DNA of 64,000 bases from Clytia hemisphaerica (lineage: Eukaryota > Cnidaria > Hydrozoa > Leptothecata > Clytiidae): NCBI GenBank assembly GCA_902728285.1, contig CACVBU010000824.1, positions 1,374,828 through 1,438,827 on the forward strand, written 5' to 3'. Numbering within the stretch: position 1 is the first letter of the stretch; every line of letters begins with the position of its first letter. The notes beneath the pieces are model-generated. The model saw only the letters and a program-made list of their open reading frames with translations. It was not told where the DNA came from and made no database searches. The position numbers and the translations under genes are program-made. Of the stretch, positions 33,247-46,000 are shown in pieces.

Positions 33247-33515
33247 CGTTTTTTTTATTTTAAGAAACACACTTTTAAGAAACATAAGGCTCAGAATGCC
33301 TAAAAACTAAGAAACATAAGAAACATGCTGAGGCTGAGAATGAGAAAATAACATTTTTTAATTCGTTTTTTTTAAGAACCTTCCAATCCAACCTTTCATA
33401 AGGCTGATTATGTCAAAAAGTTTAGAAACATGCAAGAAACATTTAAGGCTCAAAAGGCCGATTTCTTAAGAAACATTGAGGCTGCTTGGTAAAACTAGTT
33501 TCTTAAAAAAACGTG
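33247..33515. mobile_element. MITE of the CAC-TTTTTTATAAG family, TA target
   Basis: Inserted at GATTA|CTTTCG, as shown by the intact site at 10182 in the partner segment. Ends CGTTTTTTTTATTTTAAGAAAC and GTTTCTTAAAAAAACGTG, with TA on both sides. The interior repeats AAGAAACAT and AGGCTCA motifs, as in the copies at 42598, 47459, 52019 and 52979. Confidence 0.75.
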
Positions 33516-35882
33516 TACTTTCGTTTTTCCTTCACTATAAACATTTCATTTCCACAATTCACCTTTCCTCTAATCGTCGAAATCTTACTTATTGCGGCTC
33601 CAAATAGAAAAAGAAATTCCACTCCAAAAGGTAACTAGACATCGATAAGAAAGTTGTTTATGTACAGATGATAAGCTTTGCATGTAGCTATAGTTTTGTT
33701 ATAGTTTTTGATGACGTTTTCAAAGTGTTGCCCCAAAAACTATTTCTTAATCAAGCATGAAATCCAAATGATAGTTTTATCCCTTAAAATTCATCACCAT
33801 TTCTTCCTTAGGCAAACACCCAACATAAAATTTTCATTCATTATATTTAACTATCTTAAAGTATCTCCCTCGAATGTAAAATTTTGACAAGACCACCCAC
33901 ACGTGCATTAGTTGACCTCGAACAACAATCCTACTCATTAATCAAAACATCAGAAAATTCAAACAAAAAGAAATAAAAAAGTTCGATACCATCTTCCTTG
34001 GGAATCTGTAATTCTTTCAAATATCCATTCATAAATCCATTCTTTCATAAATCCATTCATTTCAGAAACACGATAAGTCTGTCGGAAGAATCCGTTAGTG
34101 CATCTTTACAATCGATAGCAAAACGTAGGAGAGGATCAACAATCACGAATTCAATCATCTCAACTTGACCAATCGTTCCACTCAGTATGATCACATCAAC
34201 AGCAACTGCGAGACGTCCGACCATCGGCCAACGTCAGCATATGAAATTAAGTCGAGGTAGGCGTGGTAAGCAAGCAACGTACGTTGAAAACTACCGATGG
34301 TGTAAGGATGAAATAAAATTTCTGTCGCGTTAGAATTACCAAGAAGGCTTGCGGAGAGGTATTACTTTTAGCAGAAATCGTCGACTCAAGTTCCTCTGTA
34401 TAGATCTGTAGACGGAAAGATGAATATTCAAAAATTTAAATAGGGGCTAAATAAAAAAACAACCTTGCGGGTCAAGGATAATAATGTATAATAAGGATCA
34501 TAATCTCATAAACTGAGATGTGTCAACTTGAAGCACTTATAATTCTTTGCTAGTGTATTTAAAGTATAGTCGTAACTAATGGAAAAAATGCTGGTACCTG
34601 TAAAAATTAAATTATCGACTAACCTTGACTCAATTTCATATTGAATTATATATTGTCTGCGACCTCAAATGTACAACAAATATTTCTAGGCTTGAATTCG
34701 ATTGAGGGTTTTGTGAATTTACTTCTGTAGTAGCAGTTCCCTGTAAAAGAAAATATATATTTTTTAAATCTGACTTGAAGTATCAAACTAGAATTCATTT
34801 TAAAAAAGAGTCAGAATAAGCTTAAAAATTCTAAAATTTTAATTTTTTGGACAAAACGGTCCGAAAACTGCGGTTTTAGAAAAAACAGATCAGAAAATTG
34901 CAAAGAAAAAAGTGTTTACACATTTGAAAGTACAAATAAAGTCCGGAAAAAAAGTTTTTTTTACAAGAAATTCACAAAGTATCAGTGATATAAAAAACCC
35001 ATAGAGATGAAAATTATCAATCTCAAAAGGAACGTCAAAAACTTCAAAAATCTCTTCAACAATTCGCCGGGGGAGGAGATACTAAGATTTGCAAGGTGAC
35101 AGGTATATCCGAGGCAAAATTCGAAAAAAATTATCAAAATTTTCGAAAAGTGACAGTTTGAGAGAGATTTCCGATTTGAGTGATTTTGGGACCCTTTAAG
35201 AGACTAACGTAGAAATTTGTACTCCTTTAAAGAACTTTTTAGGTAGGCTACCCTTATGGTTCGCACACACAGTTTCCTGTCTTTCCTAAGTGGAGAAATC
35301 CCACCTGTTCAAAAACTTCAACAACAAATAAGTAAATAAAGTAATAGTAAGTGAATAAGAATTTAAAGATTCCCAAAGGTTCAAAAATTGTATAAAATTG
35401 TGCCAAAATCTTAACCTAATCCCATCGCAGAACAAAATGAAGTAATGTAAAAAATTCATACAAGTCACAAGAATGGATTGTAAAGGATAGAATTTGAAAA
35501 ATCTCACCTTAAATAAAGTTGTTTCCATATAATAAATCATTTTGACTTTCGTAAAACGTGTCTTCAAGACTTGCCAACTTTTCGCTTCACAAACGCTCTT
35601 TTAACTTTCACATGAAAAACTGACATGATTTTATCTGATTTCGAACGCCATCAATCTCAAATATACAATTCCCTAATGACCGATTGAAATCGATATTAAG
35701 TGATTCGAAAATGAAATCGACAAGTAACGTAACAAAAGAAAAAGCTAAAAACAAAAGAGTAATCATTACCCAAGAGATATGTAGTCACATAAACAATTGT
35801 TCAAAAAACAGGTTTGGCAAAAAGTTTGAGATTGTTTGCTTATGTATTTATGAAGGATCATTGTAAAGTTGTAATCATTGAG

Positions 35883-36168
35883 TTTAAAGCCCGAAGGGCT
35901 AGAGTAGAATCTCTAACCTTTCTCAGGCAGGAAAAAGTGAAGCCTTAAGAAATGCGCCGTATTTTTTGACGACAGATTGAATCTAGCAATTCCTTTGTTT
36001 ACGATTGATATTTTTTTCGAAATTTAGTGGTAAATTTTAGTTTCAATCTGTCATTTGTGTAAAAACCAGGCGAGTCGCTCAAGGCCGCACAACTTGGGTA
36101 GGATTTGTTGGCTTCAAATCCTACCAAGGAGATTCGATTCTAGTCCTTCGGGCTTATACTTCATTGGT
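35883..36168. mobile_element. MITE with AGCCCGAAGGGCT ends
   Basis: TTTAAAGCCCGAAGGGCTAG near the left end and an inverted counterpart (CTAGTCCTTCGGGCTTATAC) at the right, with imperfect matching over about 35 bp. It contains the CAATCTGTCATTTGTGTAAA and ACCAAGGAGATTCGA stretches seen in the 16070-17100 copies. 42376-42421 looks like both ends joined with the middle deleted. Confidence 0.6.
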
Positions 36169-36573
36169 TGCAATTCTCTATCTTGAAAACCAAACAGAAT
36201 TTCAAGGGATAGAATCGATATTTTCTGTAGAGGGTAGAGATTCTTTCAAAACTAAAGAAACTGAAAAGAGTTAACCTGAAAAGTAGGGTTCCTACAGCTC
36301 CTTGAGTATTGAACCAAAATTTTCACTGTGTGAAAAATCTATGCCTGTAGAGAATTTCCGTCGCATATAAAGGCGTAAAGGAAGAACTTTTGATGATCAT
36401 TTCATTGAAGCGATTAAGAAAAACTAGGTTCAAAAGACACTTTGAAAAATTGTAGAGAATTCAAATTCCGACCTGTAAAGAAATCTACGGATTTTTGATG
36501 CAATAATATTTGGTTTCTTTCCTGTTATAAAAACAATCCAATAATAAAAGAAATCCATCTTACCTAGGTTTTT

Positions 36574-37040
36574 TTGCGGGACAGTGTAATTAGACCACAA
36601 CATTTTTGGAACAAATACCTCATGAACAGAGCGGAACATCAATCAAAATCTTCTCCTGTAATAAAAGATTCAGAAAGAAGGGCCAGAGCAAGATCTAGGA
36701 CTATAACTGAATTATTTTTCTCAAAATTGACTTTTTCCAGACCATGCCCAACGAATAAAAATTATAAGATTTAAAGTCCATTCACGTTAAGTGTGCCCTA
36801 CACTTTGCGAAAATTAACAATATCTAGCATCAGTTTTTTAATTTTTTTCTTCTTCATTTGAATTATTTTTCTCAAAAACACTATAATGCTCTAAATTATC
36901 TTTTCAACGGTATAAGATTTGTTAGATTTGAAAAATTGGTTGAAAAATTGCAAGGAAAACAAAGATCAATCGACAATCGATTAAAACAAGCAAAAAAAGA
37001 CATAATTTTTTTCGGACCGAAACTCTATTACCCTTATTAG
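36574..37040 (+). other. Weak candidate exons of an unknown gene
   Basis: Two open stretches resemble protein. About 36590-36720 gives VIRPQHFWNKYLMNRAEH and a Ser/Arg-rich end. 36900-37040 gives FEKLVEKLQGKQRSIDNRLK and DIIFFGPKLYYPY before TAG. Splice sites between them are not convincing, and the opposite strand of the first part is also open with a GTAAGA donor. Included as a possibility only. Confidence 0.2.
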
Positions 37041-37083
37041 TTCGAATTAGAGAAGTTCAAATCAGCTAGATTCTACTTTAGTA

Positions 37084-37256
37084 CACAGTGGAGTCTAACT
37101 CGAACTCGCAAGGGGAACACAAATTGATTCCGACATAAATTTGTTCGAGATATGGAGTAAGGTTTATGAGACATTGTTAACTGAAGGGACGAGCAAACTT
37201 GTTCGATTTAAGAAGACATTCGAGTTATAGAGGTTCGAATTATTAAGCTCTACTGT
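37084..37256. mobile_element. pogo/Tigger-like element fragment
   Basis: The left end CAGTGGAGTCTAACTCGAAC and the right end (inverse CAGTAGAGCTTAATAATTCG, then ACCTCTATAACTCGAA) resemble the CAGTNGAACCTCTATAACTCGAA termini of pogo-type elements. This is recognised from memory. Short and without coding sequence. Confidence 0.45.
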
Positions 37257-38010
37257 ATTCCGAAAAAACTCAAGAATTAAAGGAAAAGAAAAGTGAAATT
37301 TAGCGGTTGATATATTTCTATTAATATTTGCAAAATCTTTATATACCAAGATATTGTAAAAAATGAAATTCTAAAAGGCGAACATAATATGTACAAGCGT
37401 AAAAGGTATTATATGAAAAATATAAAATTCTATGAGGAAATAAATAATCGAACAAACAAAAAATGACACAAAAAATACATAATACATAAATACGGGATGT
37501 TCCGGACACCAAAAATCTCAAAACCTATCCGGACCGGACACTTTTTGCGGAACGAGCGTTGAGCGCGCGAAGCGCGCGAAGCGAGTGGAGCATCCTTTCT
37601 CTAGATCTGGGCATGCGAGATATGGGAATTTTGTTGTATATGCTTGAAAAATCAAAAAGTCAATCAGGTTACCACGTGAAATATCTCCTTTGCTAAACGA
37701 AAGCCAAAAAGATCTCTTTTGCTACTAAACGATAGCCAAAAGCTGAAAGGTGAAGGCTTCTTCGTAAAAGCGAAAGACATGTACCTATTTTTCGGATCCG
37801 GCATGCGGGAATAGTGTCAGGACCTGCAGGCGACCTGGTAGGGTTGGGTATGGGTGTGGTTACGTATCAGATTGGCTAGGAATTTTGTTATTATCAGTTA
37901 GGGTTAGGGTTGGAGCTCGAAAAAAGCACTCTTTTGTGATTTTCTCTTAATACAGTCTGGTCTGTAGTTTGTACAATATAAATAGCCGTCAGAAACGCTC
38001 TCTTGGCATG

Positions 38011-38278
38011 AATCCGTGGCGCAGTGGATAAGGCATTGGGTTTCATAACATCGGAACTTTGCATTTAGTGGGTTCGAATCCCACCGGTGGCGATCTGTCG
38101 GTAAGTCATTCAGTAAGTTAGAAAACATAGAAAATAACTCACACAGAACCAGAAAGTCAGAAAAACTACGAACAAGAGGCTGGAAAGTACGAAATAAGTC
38201 CAGATCTCTCTTTCGTCTTTACGAAGAAGCCACGACCAAGCTGAAAGTATCAACCAAATCGTAGTAGTAGTAGTAGTT
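38011..38278 (+). mobile_element. tRNA-derived SINE candidate with (GTA)n tail
   Basis: Perfect pol III boxes: A box TGGCGCAGTGG (38017-38027) and B box GGTTCGAATCC (38071-38081), with a T-arm GTGGG/CCCAC. The acceptor stem pairs only partly and the anticodon arm is poor, so this is not a functional tRNA. A tRNA-unrelated body follows and ends in GTAGTAGTAGTAGTAG, the usual layout of a SINE. The target duplication is not evident. Confidence 0.6.
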
Positions 38279-38312
38279 ATTTTCTTATCGACTCATGATT
38301 TTATGCTGTAAA

Positions 38313-39440
38313 AAATGATCTATTTTGGACTTTTGGTCATTTTTCATGATGATATAATTGGTGGTTGTCCCTTTTGGATTTTCAAACTTGACAATGAAAC
38401 TTTCAAACACACAGCCATTGATACACAGTATTTTTTGTGGTGTTATGCATGGCTGAAATTGATCCTGTTTTGGACTTTGTTATTGTCGTATTCATCATCG
38501 GCTGGCGACCGTTCCTTTTCACTTTTCAAACCCGACACAGATTTTTTACAAACATATCACTATGAGAATTCAATATAGGATACTGAAACACAGTTCCTGT
38601 GTAAATTTTAACAAGATTGGAGAAATTTTCACAGTCAGACAGTGTTATGGCTGAAAATAATCATTTTTGGCGACCATTCCTTTTGATTTTTCAAACCCGA
38701 CACAGATTTTTTACAAACATATCACTATGAGAATTCAGTAAAGGATACTAAAACACAATTCCTGTGTGAATTTGAACAAGATCGGAGAAATTTTCACAGT
38801 ATTATGGCTGAAAATGATCGTTTTGGACTTTGTCGTAATTTCGTCGCGGCTGGCGACCATTCCTTTTGATTTTTCAAACCCGACACAGATTTTTTACAAA
38901 CATATCACTATGAGAATTCAGTAAAGGATACTAAAACACAATTCCTGTGTAAATTTGAACAAGATCGGAGAAATTTTCACAGTATTATGGCTGAAAATGA
39001 TCGTTTTGGACTTTGTCGTAATTTCGTCGCGGCTGGCGACCATTCCTTTTGATTTTTCAAACCCGACACAGATTTTTTACAAACATACCACTATGAGAAT
39101 TCAGTAAAGGATACTAAAACACAATTCCTGTGTAAATTTAAACAAGATTGGAGAAATTTTCACAGTAATTATGGCTGAAAATGATCGTTTTTGGACCTTG
39201 TCGTAATTTCGTCGCGGCTAGCGACCGTTCTTTTTGATTTTTCAAACCCGACACAGATTTTTTACAAACATATCACTATGAGAATTCAGTAAAGGATAAT
39301 AAATCACAATTCCTGCGTAAATTTGAACAAGATCGGAGAAATTTTCACAGTGTTATAACTGAAAATAATATTTTTTGGACTTTGTCGTAATTTCATTGGC
39401 TGGGGCGACCGTTCCTTTTGACATTTTTCAAACGCGAAAC
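38313..39440 (+). repeat. Tandem repeat, unit about 183 bp, six copies
   Basis: The motif AAACCCGACACAGATTTTTT starts at 38528, 38693, 38876, 39059 and 39244, with a degenerate copy at 39430. The main unit is 183 bp (61 codons), so the phase is kept. One frame is open apart from a single TGA per unit (DTDFLQTYHYENSVKDTK, then FEQDRRNFHSIMAENDRFG). Divergence is higher at both ends. It is either a decayed repeat-protein exon or a satellite with chance openness. Confidence 0.75.
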
Positions 39441-39570
39441 AGGTTTTTTCCAAATATAACAATATTTATTACATACACACTATTGAACCATTTTATTTGG
39501 TTTATCCTACTCTTCTCCAAGTATTATCCCAGCAGAAAAAATGATGCTTAGCTAAAAACCCGTGGCTTAA

Positions 39571-39902
39571 TGGAATAAACTTTTGCGGGGATTAAATTTT
39601 GCTGATTTCGTGGATTTGGGTGTCATCCGCGAAATTAAGTCTCAATGGAAATTTGGAAAGGCCTCATCCGCGAAATATTTCTAAACAAAACTCAAAATTT
39701 GTCAAACAAATACTTTTTGAATGTTTACTGGCATCAAAGAAGTGCTAATAATGTGTATTTCAACAACAAAAATGCACGATTTGACAGTTAAGTCACAAAA
39801 TCGTGAAAATATTGCCACCCGCGAAAGTAAGTCCCTGCAAAATTTTTAAATTTCGCGGGTAGGCCCAATCGTGAAATTAAATCCTCGCGAAAGTTTATCC
39901 CA
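39571..39902. mobile_element. piggyBac-like MITE, TTAA target
   Basis: TTAA|TGGAATAAACTTTTGCGGGG at the left and CCTCGCGAAAGTTTATCCCA|TTAA at the right; the inverted ends match over about 34 bp with few differences. The interior has TTCGCGGGT and CCGCGAAA repeats. No coding capacity. Confidence 0.75.
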
Positions 39903-40649
39903 TTAACGAAATTTTATCCGGACAATCAAATCAACGGCGCATCATTGCTTCGCTATTGGCAAGTTTAGAAATAAATAAATTTATAAGAACTTGGAAATAT
40001 TGACTTCTAAATGTTTATCTCCTTTAGCTCCAATTTTGAACTTTTTAGTTGAGGATGAGTGGGCGGGGGATGGGCTTGGTTGTTTAAGCAAGAAAGTGCA
40101 TGTGTAATCACTTAGAAGAGCTAAACTTCCAGCTGGTTTATTCATTCGTTAAGATTATTTCTCATACTCGCTCTGCAATAGATTTATTGCTTTGCTTTCT
40201 GATCTGTTCTGATTAGTAGTTTGTGGGCAACGTTCGAACACAACTAATTCGTTTGTTTGATACTAGATTTTAAAGTTGTCAAGTTCTTTCCTCACAATCC
40301 ATGATTGTCTTAATTGGTTCTGGATTGTAAAATAGTTTAAACATTGCAAATTCTTTCAGGGCTCAGACTTAAGCCCAGCAACCTAAATCTCTTGTGTCCT
40401 GAATTAGATTCATCTACAAACTTTCAACTTTTCAACAGGAATTGTGAGGGACCTATTTTGTGTGATATCTATGATATCGATATTTAGTAAAATGAGTTGT
40501 GTTTTATACAACTACTCTCGAGTGAAAAATTCCGAGAGTAAAGGTAGATTGTTGATTTTTGGACCTACCTCGGAGGTCCTATAAATTAACCGATGTCCGT
40601 CCGTTCGTTCGTTCGTCTGTTCGTTCGTCCGTCTGTTACCAGCTTTTCT

Positions 40650-41990
40650 CAGGATTGGCTCATTAGTTTTTTCTGATTTTTGGCACAATGATGCAAAATG
40701 GCAATGCCCAAAATGTGACGGAGCCCGATTTTCGAAAAAAAATCATTTCCGGCCGAAAATGCCGGAAATATGCCGGAAAAACCGGTTTTTTGGCATTTTC
40801 TCAAGATTTCATCATTAGTTTTTTCTGATTTTTTGCACAAAGATGCGTATTAACAATGCCCAAAACATGGCCGAGTCAGATTTTTGAGAAAAATTTTTTT
40901 TTGGCCGAAAATGCCGGAAATATGCCGGAAATCGCCGTTTTTTCTTTTTCTGGATTTTCATTGAACTTTTTCCTTATAATTGGTTGTTTTTTCATTCAAA
41001 AACATTATTAATAGCAATGCCCACCATCAAGCATGTTTTAATTTTCAATAAAATAGATTTTTGAAGCCGGAACTTTCTAAAAATCACCGGAACAGCCGAT
41101 TTTCGCCGGAAAAACGGTATTTCTTGAATTTCTTGAGCTGTACTTTATATTTTTTCATGAAATTTTGCACACTGATGCAAAATGTCAATTCCTAAATTGT
41201 GACGGAGCCCGATTTTCGAAAAACATCTTTTTCCGGCCGAAAATGGCGGAAATATGCCGGAAAAACTGGTTTTTCGGCATTTTCTCGAGATTTCATCATT
41301 AGTTTTTTCTGATTTTTTGCTCAAAGATGCGTATTAACAATGCCCAAAACATGGCCTAGTCCGATTTTTGAGAAAAAATTTTTTCCGGCCGGAAATGCCG
41401 GAAATATGCCGGAAATCGCCTTTTTCTGGATTTTCATTGAACTTTTTCCTTATAATTGGTTGTTTTTTCATTCAAAAACATTATTAATAACAATGCCCAC
41501 CATCAAGCATGTTTTAATTTTCAATAAAATAGATTTTTGAAGCCGGAACTTTCTAAAAATCACCGGAACAACCTATTTTCGCCGGAAAGACAGTATTTCT
41601 TGAATTTCTCGAGCTGTACTTTATATTTGTTTATGAAATTTTGCACACTGATGCAATATGACAATACCTAAAATGTGACAGAGCCCGATTTTCGAAAAAA
41701 AAAATTTTCCGGCCGAAAATGCCGGAAATATGTCGGAAAAATCGGTTTTTTGATATTTTCTCGAATTTTCATTTTTATTTTTTTCTGATTTTTTGCAGAA
41801 AGATGCGTATTCGCAATGCTCAAAACATGGCCGAGTTGTATTTTTGAGAAAAAATTTTTTCCGGTTTAGTTTACTTATATTTCTATGCTTTTCACACAAA
41901 AACATTATTCATAACAATGCTCGTTATCAAGCATGATTCAATTGTCAATAAAACTGATTTTTGCGACCAGAACTTCCTATTTATTATTTC
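40650..41990. repeat. Tandem repeat, unit about 484 bp, about 2.7 copies
   Basis: CATTAGTTTTTTCTGATTTTTTGC occurs at 40813 and 41297, and in degenerate form at 41770 (spacing 484 and 473). Units are marked by GGCCGAAAATGCCGGAAATATGCCGG palindrome-like stretches and by CAATGCCCACCATCAAGCATG. It is preceded at 40590-40635 by a GTTCGTTC simple repeat. An inverted relative is at 18360-18610. Short frames on both strands come from the repeat and are not genes. Confidence 0.75.
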
Positions 41991-42597
41991 CCTACAACCC
42001 TTCCCTCTCCCCCCATCAACAATCAATGATGAATTTATTGTGTTGTGTATTTTCGCTAAACGCTATATTTTCTGACTGATTTTTTTCATTTTTCTTTTCG
42101 CATTGCTATCTAACTTTAATCATCAGGTAGGTCCATTCAGCATATTGCTTGTTATCTTTTATTATGTATTATTTATTATATATTTTTATTATATTTATTA
42201 TGCACAGTAAAAAAAGAAATTTGTAGTTTTTTAAATTATTATACTAGATAATATTCTATTAAAAAATGTAAACAATATCATAACAGAAAATTTTGATATC
42301 AAGAATAATTCAATACATCTCATGCCCATTGCTAAGACCTAGCCGTCTGTCAAGCTTAACATAAGGGGTATAACTAATGAAGTATAAGCCCGGAGGGATA
42401 GAATTAGGCTTATACTTCATTGGGTATAACGTATTTTTTAAATGGTCCAATTTGTTACGTTGTCGAATTTGAGGACTTCTTTTTGCAAAATTGATTTGAA
42501 GAAAAGCTACCCTATTTCTATTAACCTATACTAAACATCACCCACGGTACGAGATAAAAATCCCGCTTTTTAGTGAAGTGCTCGATACCTTAGTACA

Positions 42598-42829
42598 CTC
42601 ATTTTTTTATAAGCATAACGTTTATAAGCATACTGAAGCTCAAATTTCCAGAAAAATTAAGCATATACTAAGCATACATTGAGGCTGAGCCAAAGAAATT
42701 TTTAGAACCATAATTTTCATAAATTTCTTACCTAGCATAGCGTTAAGCATAACTCGAGGCTCAAAATTGAGCTTTAGGCATAGTAAGCTTCAGCCGAAAT
42801 TTATCGTATGCTTATAAAAAAAATTAGTG
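42598..42829. mobile_element. MITE of the CAC-TTTTTTATAAG family
   Basis: TA|CACTCATTTTTTTATAAGCA at the left and TGCTTATAAAAAAAATTAGTG|TA at the right; the interior has GAGGCTGAGCC and GAGGCTCAAAATT. It lies just downstream of the putative last exon of the coiled-coil gene. Confidence 0.7.
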
Positions 42830-42917
42830 TATTAGAATTTTTACTTTCTGCGTCTTCGAGTTGTGAAGGAATTCTTGCGTTTCACAAACTACACTTTTTT
42901 GGTGTAGATCGAATCCG

Positions 42918-43069
42918 TTAGGTAATCTTTGGCAATTTTCTCATTCCTTTTCTTATGTAAATCGAAAGTATTTTTACATTTTTGGAAGATTTGTCAATAA
43001 CCTTAGCCAGGCAATCAAAAGTATGTTTTTTATCGCTTTTAGCAGCGAGCGCAGCGAGCGCTGAATTTC
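42918..43069 (-). CDS. Putative terminal exon of the coiled-coil gene
   Basis: After acceptor TGTGACTCAG the frame imposed by the previous exon (one G carried over) stays open for 50 codons (GNSALAALAAKSDKKHTFD, ending RKGMRKLPKIT, TAA). The pyrimidine tract is poor and the GCGAGCGCAGCGAGCGC stretch is repeat-like (compare 37545-37590), so the true end could be elsewhere. Confidence 0.4.
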
Positions 43070-46000
43070 CTGAGTCACAAAATTTCGCTTTGCGAAAACG
43101 GAACGCTCGTTCCGCAACCCCTTTCATGTTGATTTCGTTTCAAAACATACTAACAAGAAGCTCGAATATTGTTACTACCATCTCAATGATACTAAATAGC
43201 TTTATATTGGAAAAAACAAAAAGCATGGATCGAAGGAGGTAAGTTTCATATCAAGTTTTTCCACCACACTAGTTTTAAGACCGAGTAAAGAACAAGACAT
43301 AGCTACAAAAATAACGTCTACCTCCCTCCCGCCGCACGTCAAGAGATTTCAGAGGTCAAGTCATTACCGTTTAAATGATGAGAAAGCGTGTTCGGGCTTT
43401 GATCTGTATGGTTGATGGCCATTGTGTCTGCATATTGTTTCTCGTGGCGAAGACGCTCCTAGAAAAGTGGAATGATAAATGACATTATTTTGAGCCATAA
43501 CATACAGTCGGTAACACTACTCCAAATAAACGGGGGAGGTGGAAATTGTACTTCTGAAAACCCAAAAATAAGGTAAATGCAGGCTAAAAACAGGCTTTTT
43601 AGAGCAAAATAAGGGGCCTTTTCTTTGACAGCTGAACATATTCTTAAAAATTAATAAATGGCAGGTCCTAATAAGGTCCGGGGGGGGGGGGGGTGTTGGA
43701 AAATTTACGAAAAATTAAGCGCGGGGGGCGGGGGGGGGGGGGTCGTTTATTTGGAACCTAAGAGTATATCGATATGAAAAGTATCGCCCAAATGGGAAAT
43801 ATTTCCCTGACGGGGAGGTAGTGTTGCCTGAAAAGGACACAACTTCCTGATTTGATCAATTTTTATGGCTGCAATCTTGAATTTTCCACCGATTTTTAGT
43901 GCTCCATTCGAGAAGTCAAATCAGGAAGATGAATGTTATTTATTTTCCCTCCTTTACAAGAGAAGTCAGCTATTTATTTTTCACTACCATTTCCGGGGTG
44001 CTCAAAGCCAACTTTTCCGACCAGGAAACATCCGATCTTCCTGATTAGGAAAATCTAGCCGTTTCGGGAAGTTTTCCACTTTCCCGTTCCGGGAATATTT
44101 CCCGCTAAGAATGATGTATTTTCCCAAAAAAGTTAAGAATATCCATAATGAAATGGATTTATACCATTTTTATAAAGAAAAGCGTGTATTAATAATGGAA
44201 AATAACTGATTGTCATTACCTTTGTTGACTGTTTGAGAGCGTGTTGTAGCGTCAACACTTCCAACATTTTCGATTCTAATAATGCTTGCTGCTCATTCAT
44301 CTTAACTTCCTTGTCCTGAGAGAAAAACAACATTATTTTTAGTCGCAATCAACTACAATCCTGAGGGAAACATCGTAAAATTACCATAGGGTCAACGTTT
44401 GACGTTCTAAAATACATCATGGGGGCAGAAACGATCACTTTTGGTAATCAGAGAAGTTATTTTTCTATCCCTTTACATTTCTCTGCCTAGATGGAGTTTA
44501 AAATTGATTATCTTTTCTGAAAACTCTTGGGAGACGAAACTACATCTTCTCAACAGTCAGGGCGAACCATTTATCTAAAGAATCCTGCATTACTAAAAAT
44601 AGACAAAAAGAACGAAAAATCTCATAAAAAACGACATATTTCGCCATCGACAACCCCGACCGAAAGTGACTGTACCATTCCCCTTCATTTATCACGGGAA
44701 TTAACTACATGTGGTCTAAAAGAACAACAAATTACGCATGCGTATTACAATGCAGGATCCTTTAGAGGAACAGACTGCATGCAAAATGCCCAGCAATAAA
44801 AGAAGAACTATTTAATTAGTGGCCTCAAACAAGAGTTTCAAATATAGACCTTTCGGGGCTTTGAAATCAGGAAATTCTGGGATCTTAAACTAGATTTTCT
44901 CAACAGTCGGTTGAGCTCTTTTGCTTCTTGGTAGTCATAACTAATTGCCCTAATAAAAAGAAGAACTATTTCCACGTGACCAATCGTGATATTTGACGGT
45001 TATAATTCTTACCTGAAGTTGACATTCCAAATCTTCTACTCGCCTCGTTATATCACTTGTATCGAAGACCTAAAGATCAGTTTAAGTATTTTGATAAATA
45101 ATCAATTGAAACTAGAATGCTGATCTTTAACGAGAAAGTAATATTTGAGTACAATCGCATCGAAGAAAAGATCTTAACAGGCAAAATCCTCAAACTTACA
45201 AGAAGAATGAGCTAAAAGGACACTATCTTTTTCGCAATAGTGAGTTTATGCATTTGCACTTTTAAGGACAGTAAAGTGTCTGAGCTAAAGCGATTTGGAA
45301 AACCAAAACTTTAGCAAAAGCTAACCATTTCCGTAGAAGAATAACACACATTCATAAACTCAGTACTATTTGAGACAAAAAAGGATTTGTTAACACATTT
45401 TCACACGTGTTGTATCAAAGTCATTGTCCAGGGAACAATGTACGGGCAGTTTTAAATCCCTGTCTTTACAGTAACTTTATGAGAATAAACGGAGATGACG
45501 GATGATAGCAACGGAGTTGGAAAATACATTCAGGTTAAAGTTCGGAAAGACACATCTTTTCATCGAGAGAAGATAGGTTTCAACTGACATTCGAAGCAGG
45601 TTCCTTCGAAAAAAATATCCACGAAAAAACATCTTAAAACACCATATCATGAAAAATGGGCAATAGATAACGTCAAATGACTTACCGTTAACGAGGAGTT
45701 CTTTAAATTCTCTTTCAATTGAATATTTTCTTGACGTAATTGTTGTACACGATTCTGTAGATGACGTAATAATTTGTTTGAAATGGAGGTTGTAGGTGAT
45801 GAATTGTTGGCGGAAGGTGATTGTGAAAGCTCCAGGGAAGATTGCGTCTAAAAATAAAGGATACAATGAACAATATATCATCCCTGTCTCATTGACTTGG
45901 CAGAAATGAATGAATGAATGACGCATAAAAATCTTCTCATAAATGTTATCTCATTGCGATTTTTTGCAGCTATAATATTTTTTGGGACAAAGCTTTGGGA

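Larger units (their letters stand above)
31230..35870 (+). repeat. Segmental duplication, copy 2 (partner 8570-13134)
   Basis: Diverged partner of the left segment, with the same order of landmarks. Exon-like pieces are more damaged here: E3-type codons lost at 31400 and a one-base deletion in the basic exon near 34160. The NTRYL...SLTKLQN...RDISPINN frame at 32680-32880 is conserved with 9570-9750. Confidence 0.7.

Noticed and set aside
37895-37912. TTAGGG-like stretch (GTTAGGGTTAGGGTTGG)
   Set aside because: Only two units, with no extension; not an interstitial telomere.
44527-44799. 90-codon plus-strand frame in an intron of the coiled-coil gene
   Set aside because: No ATG; part of it recurs in degenerate form at 44880-44970, so it is probably a local duplication rather than an exon.
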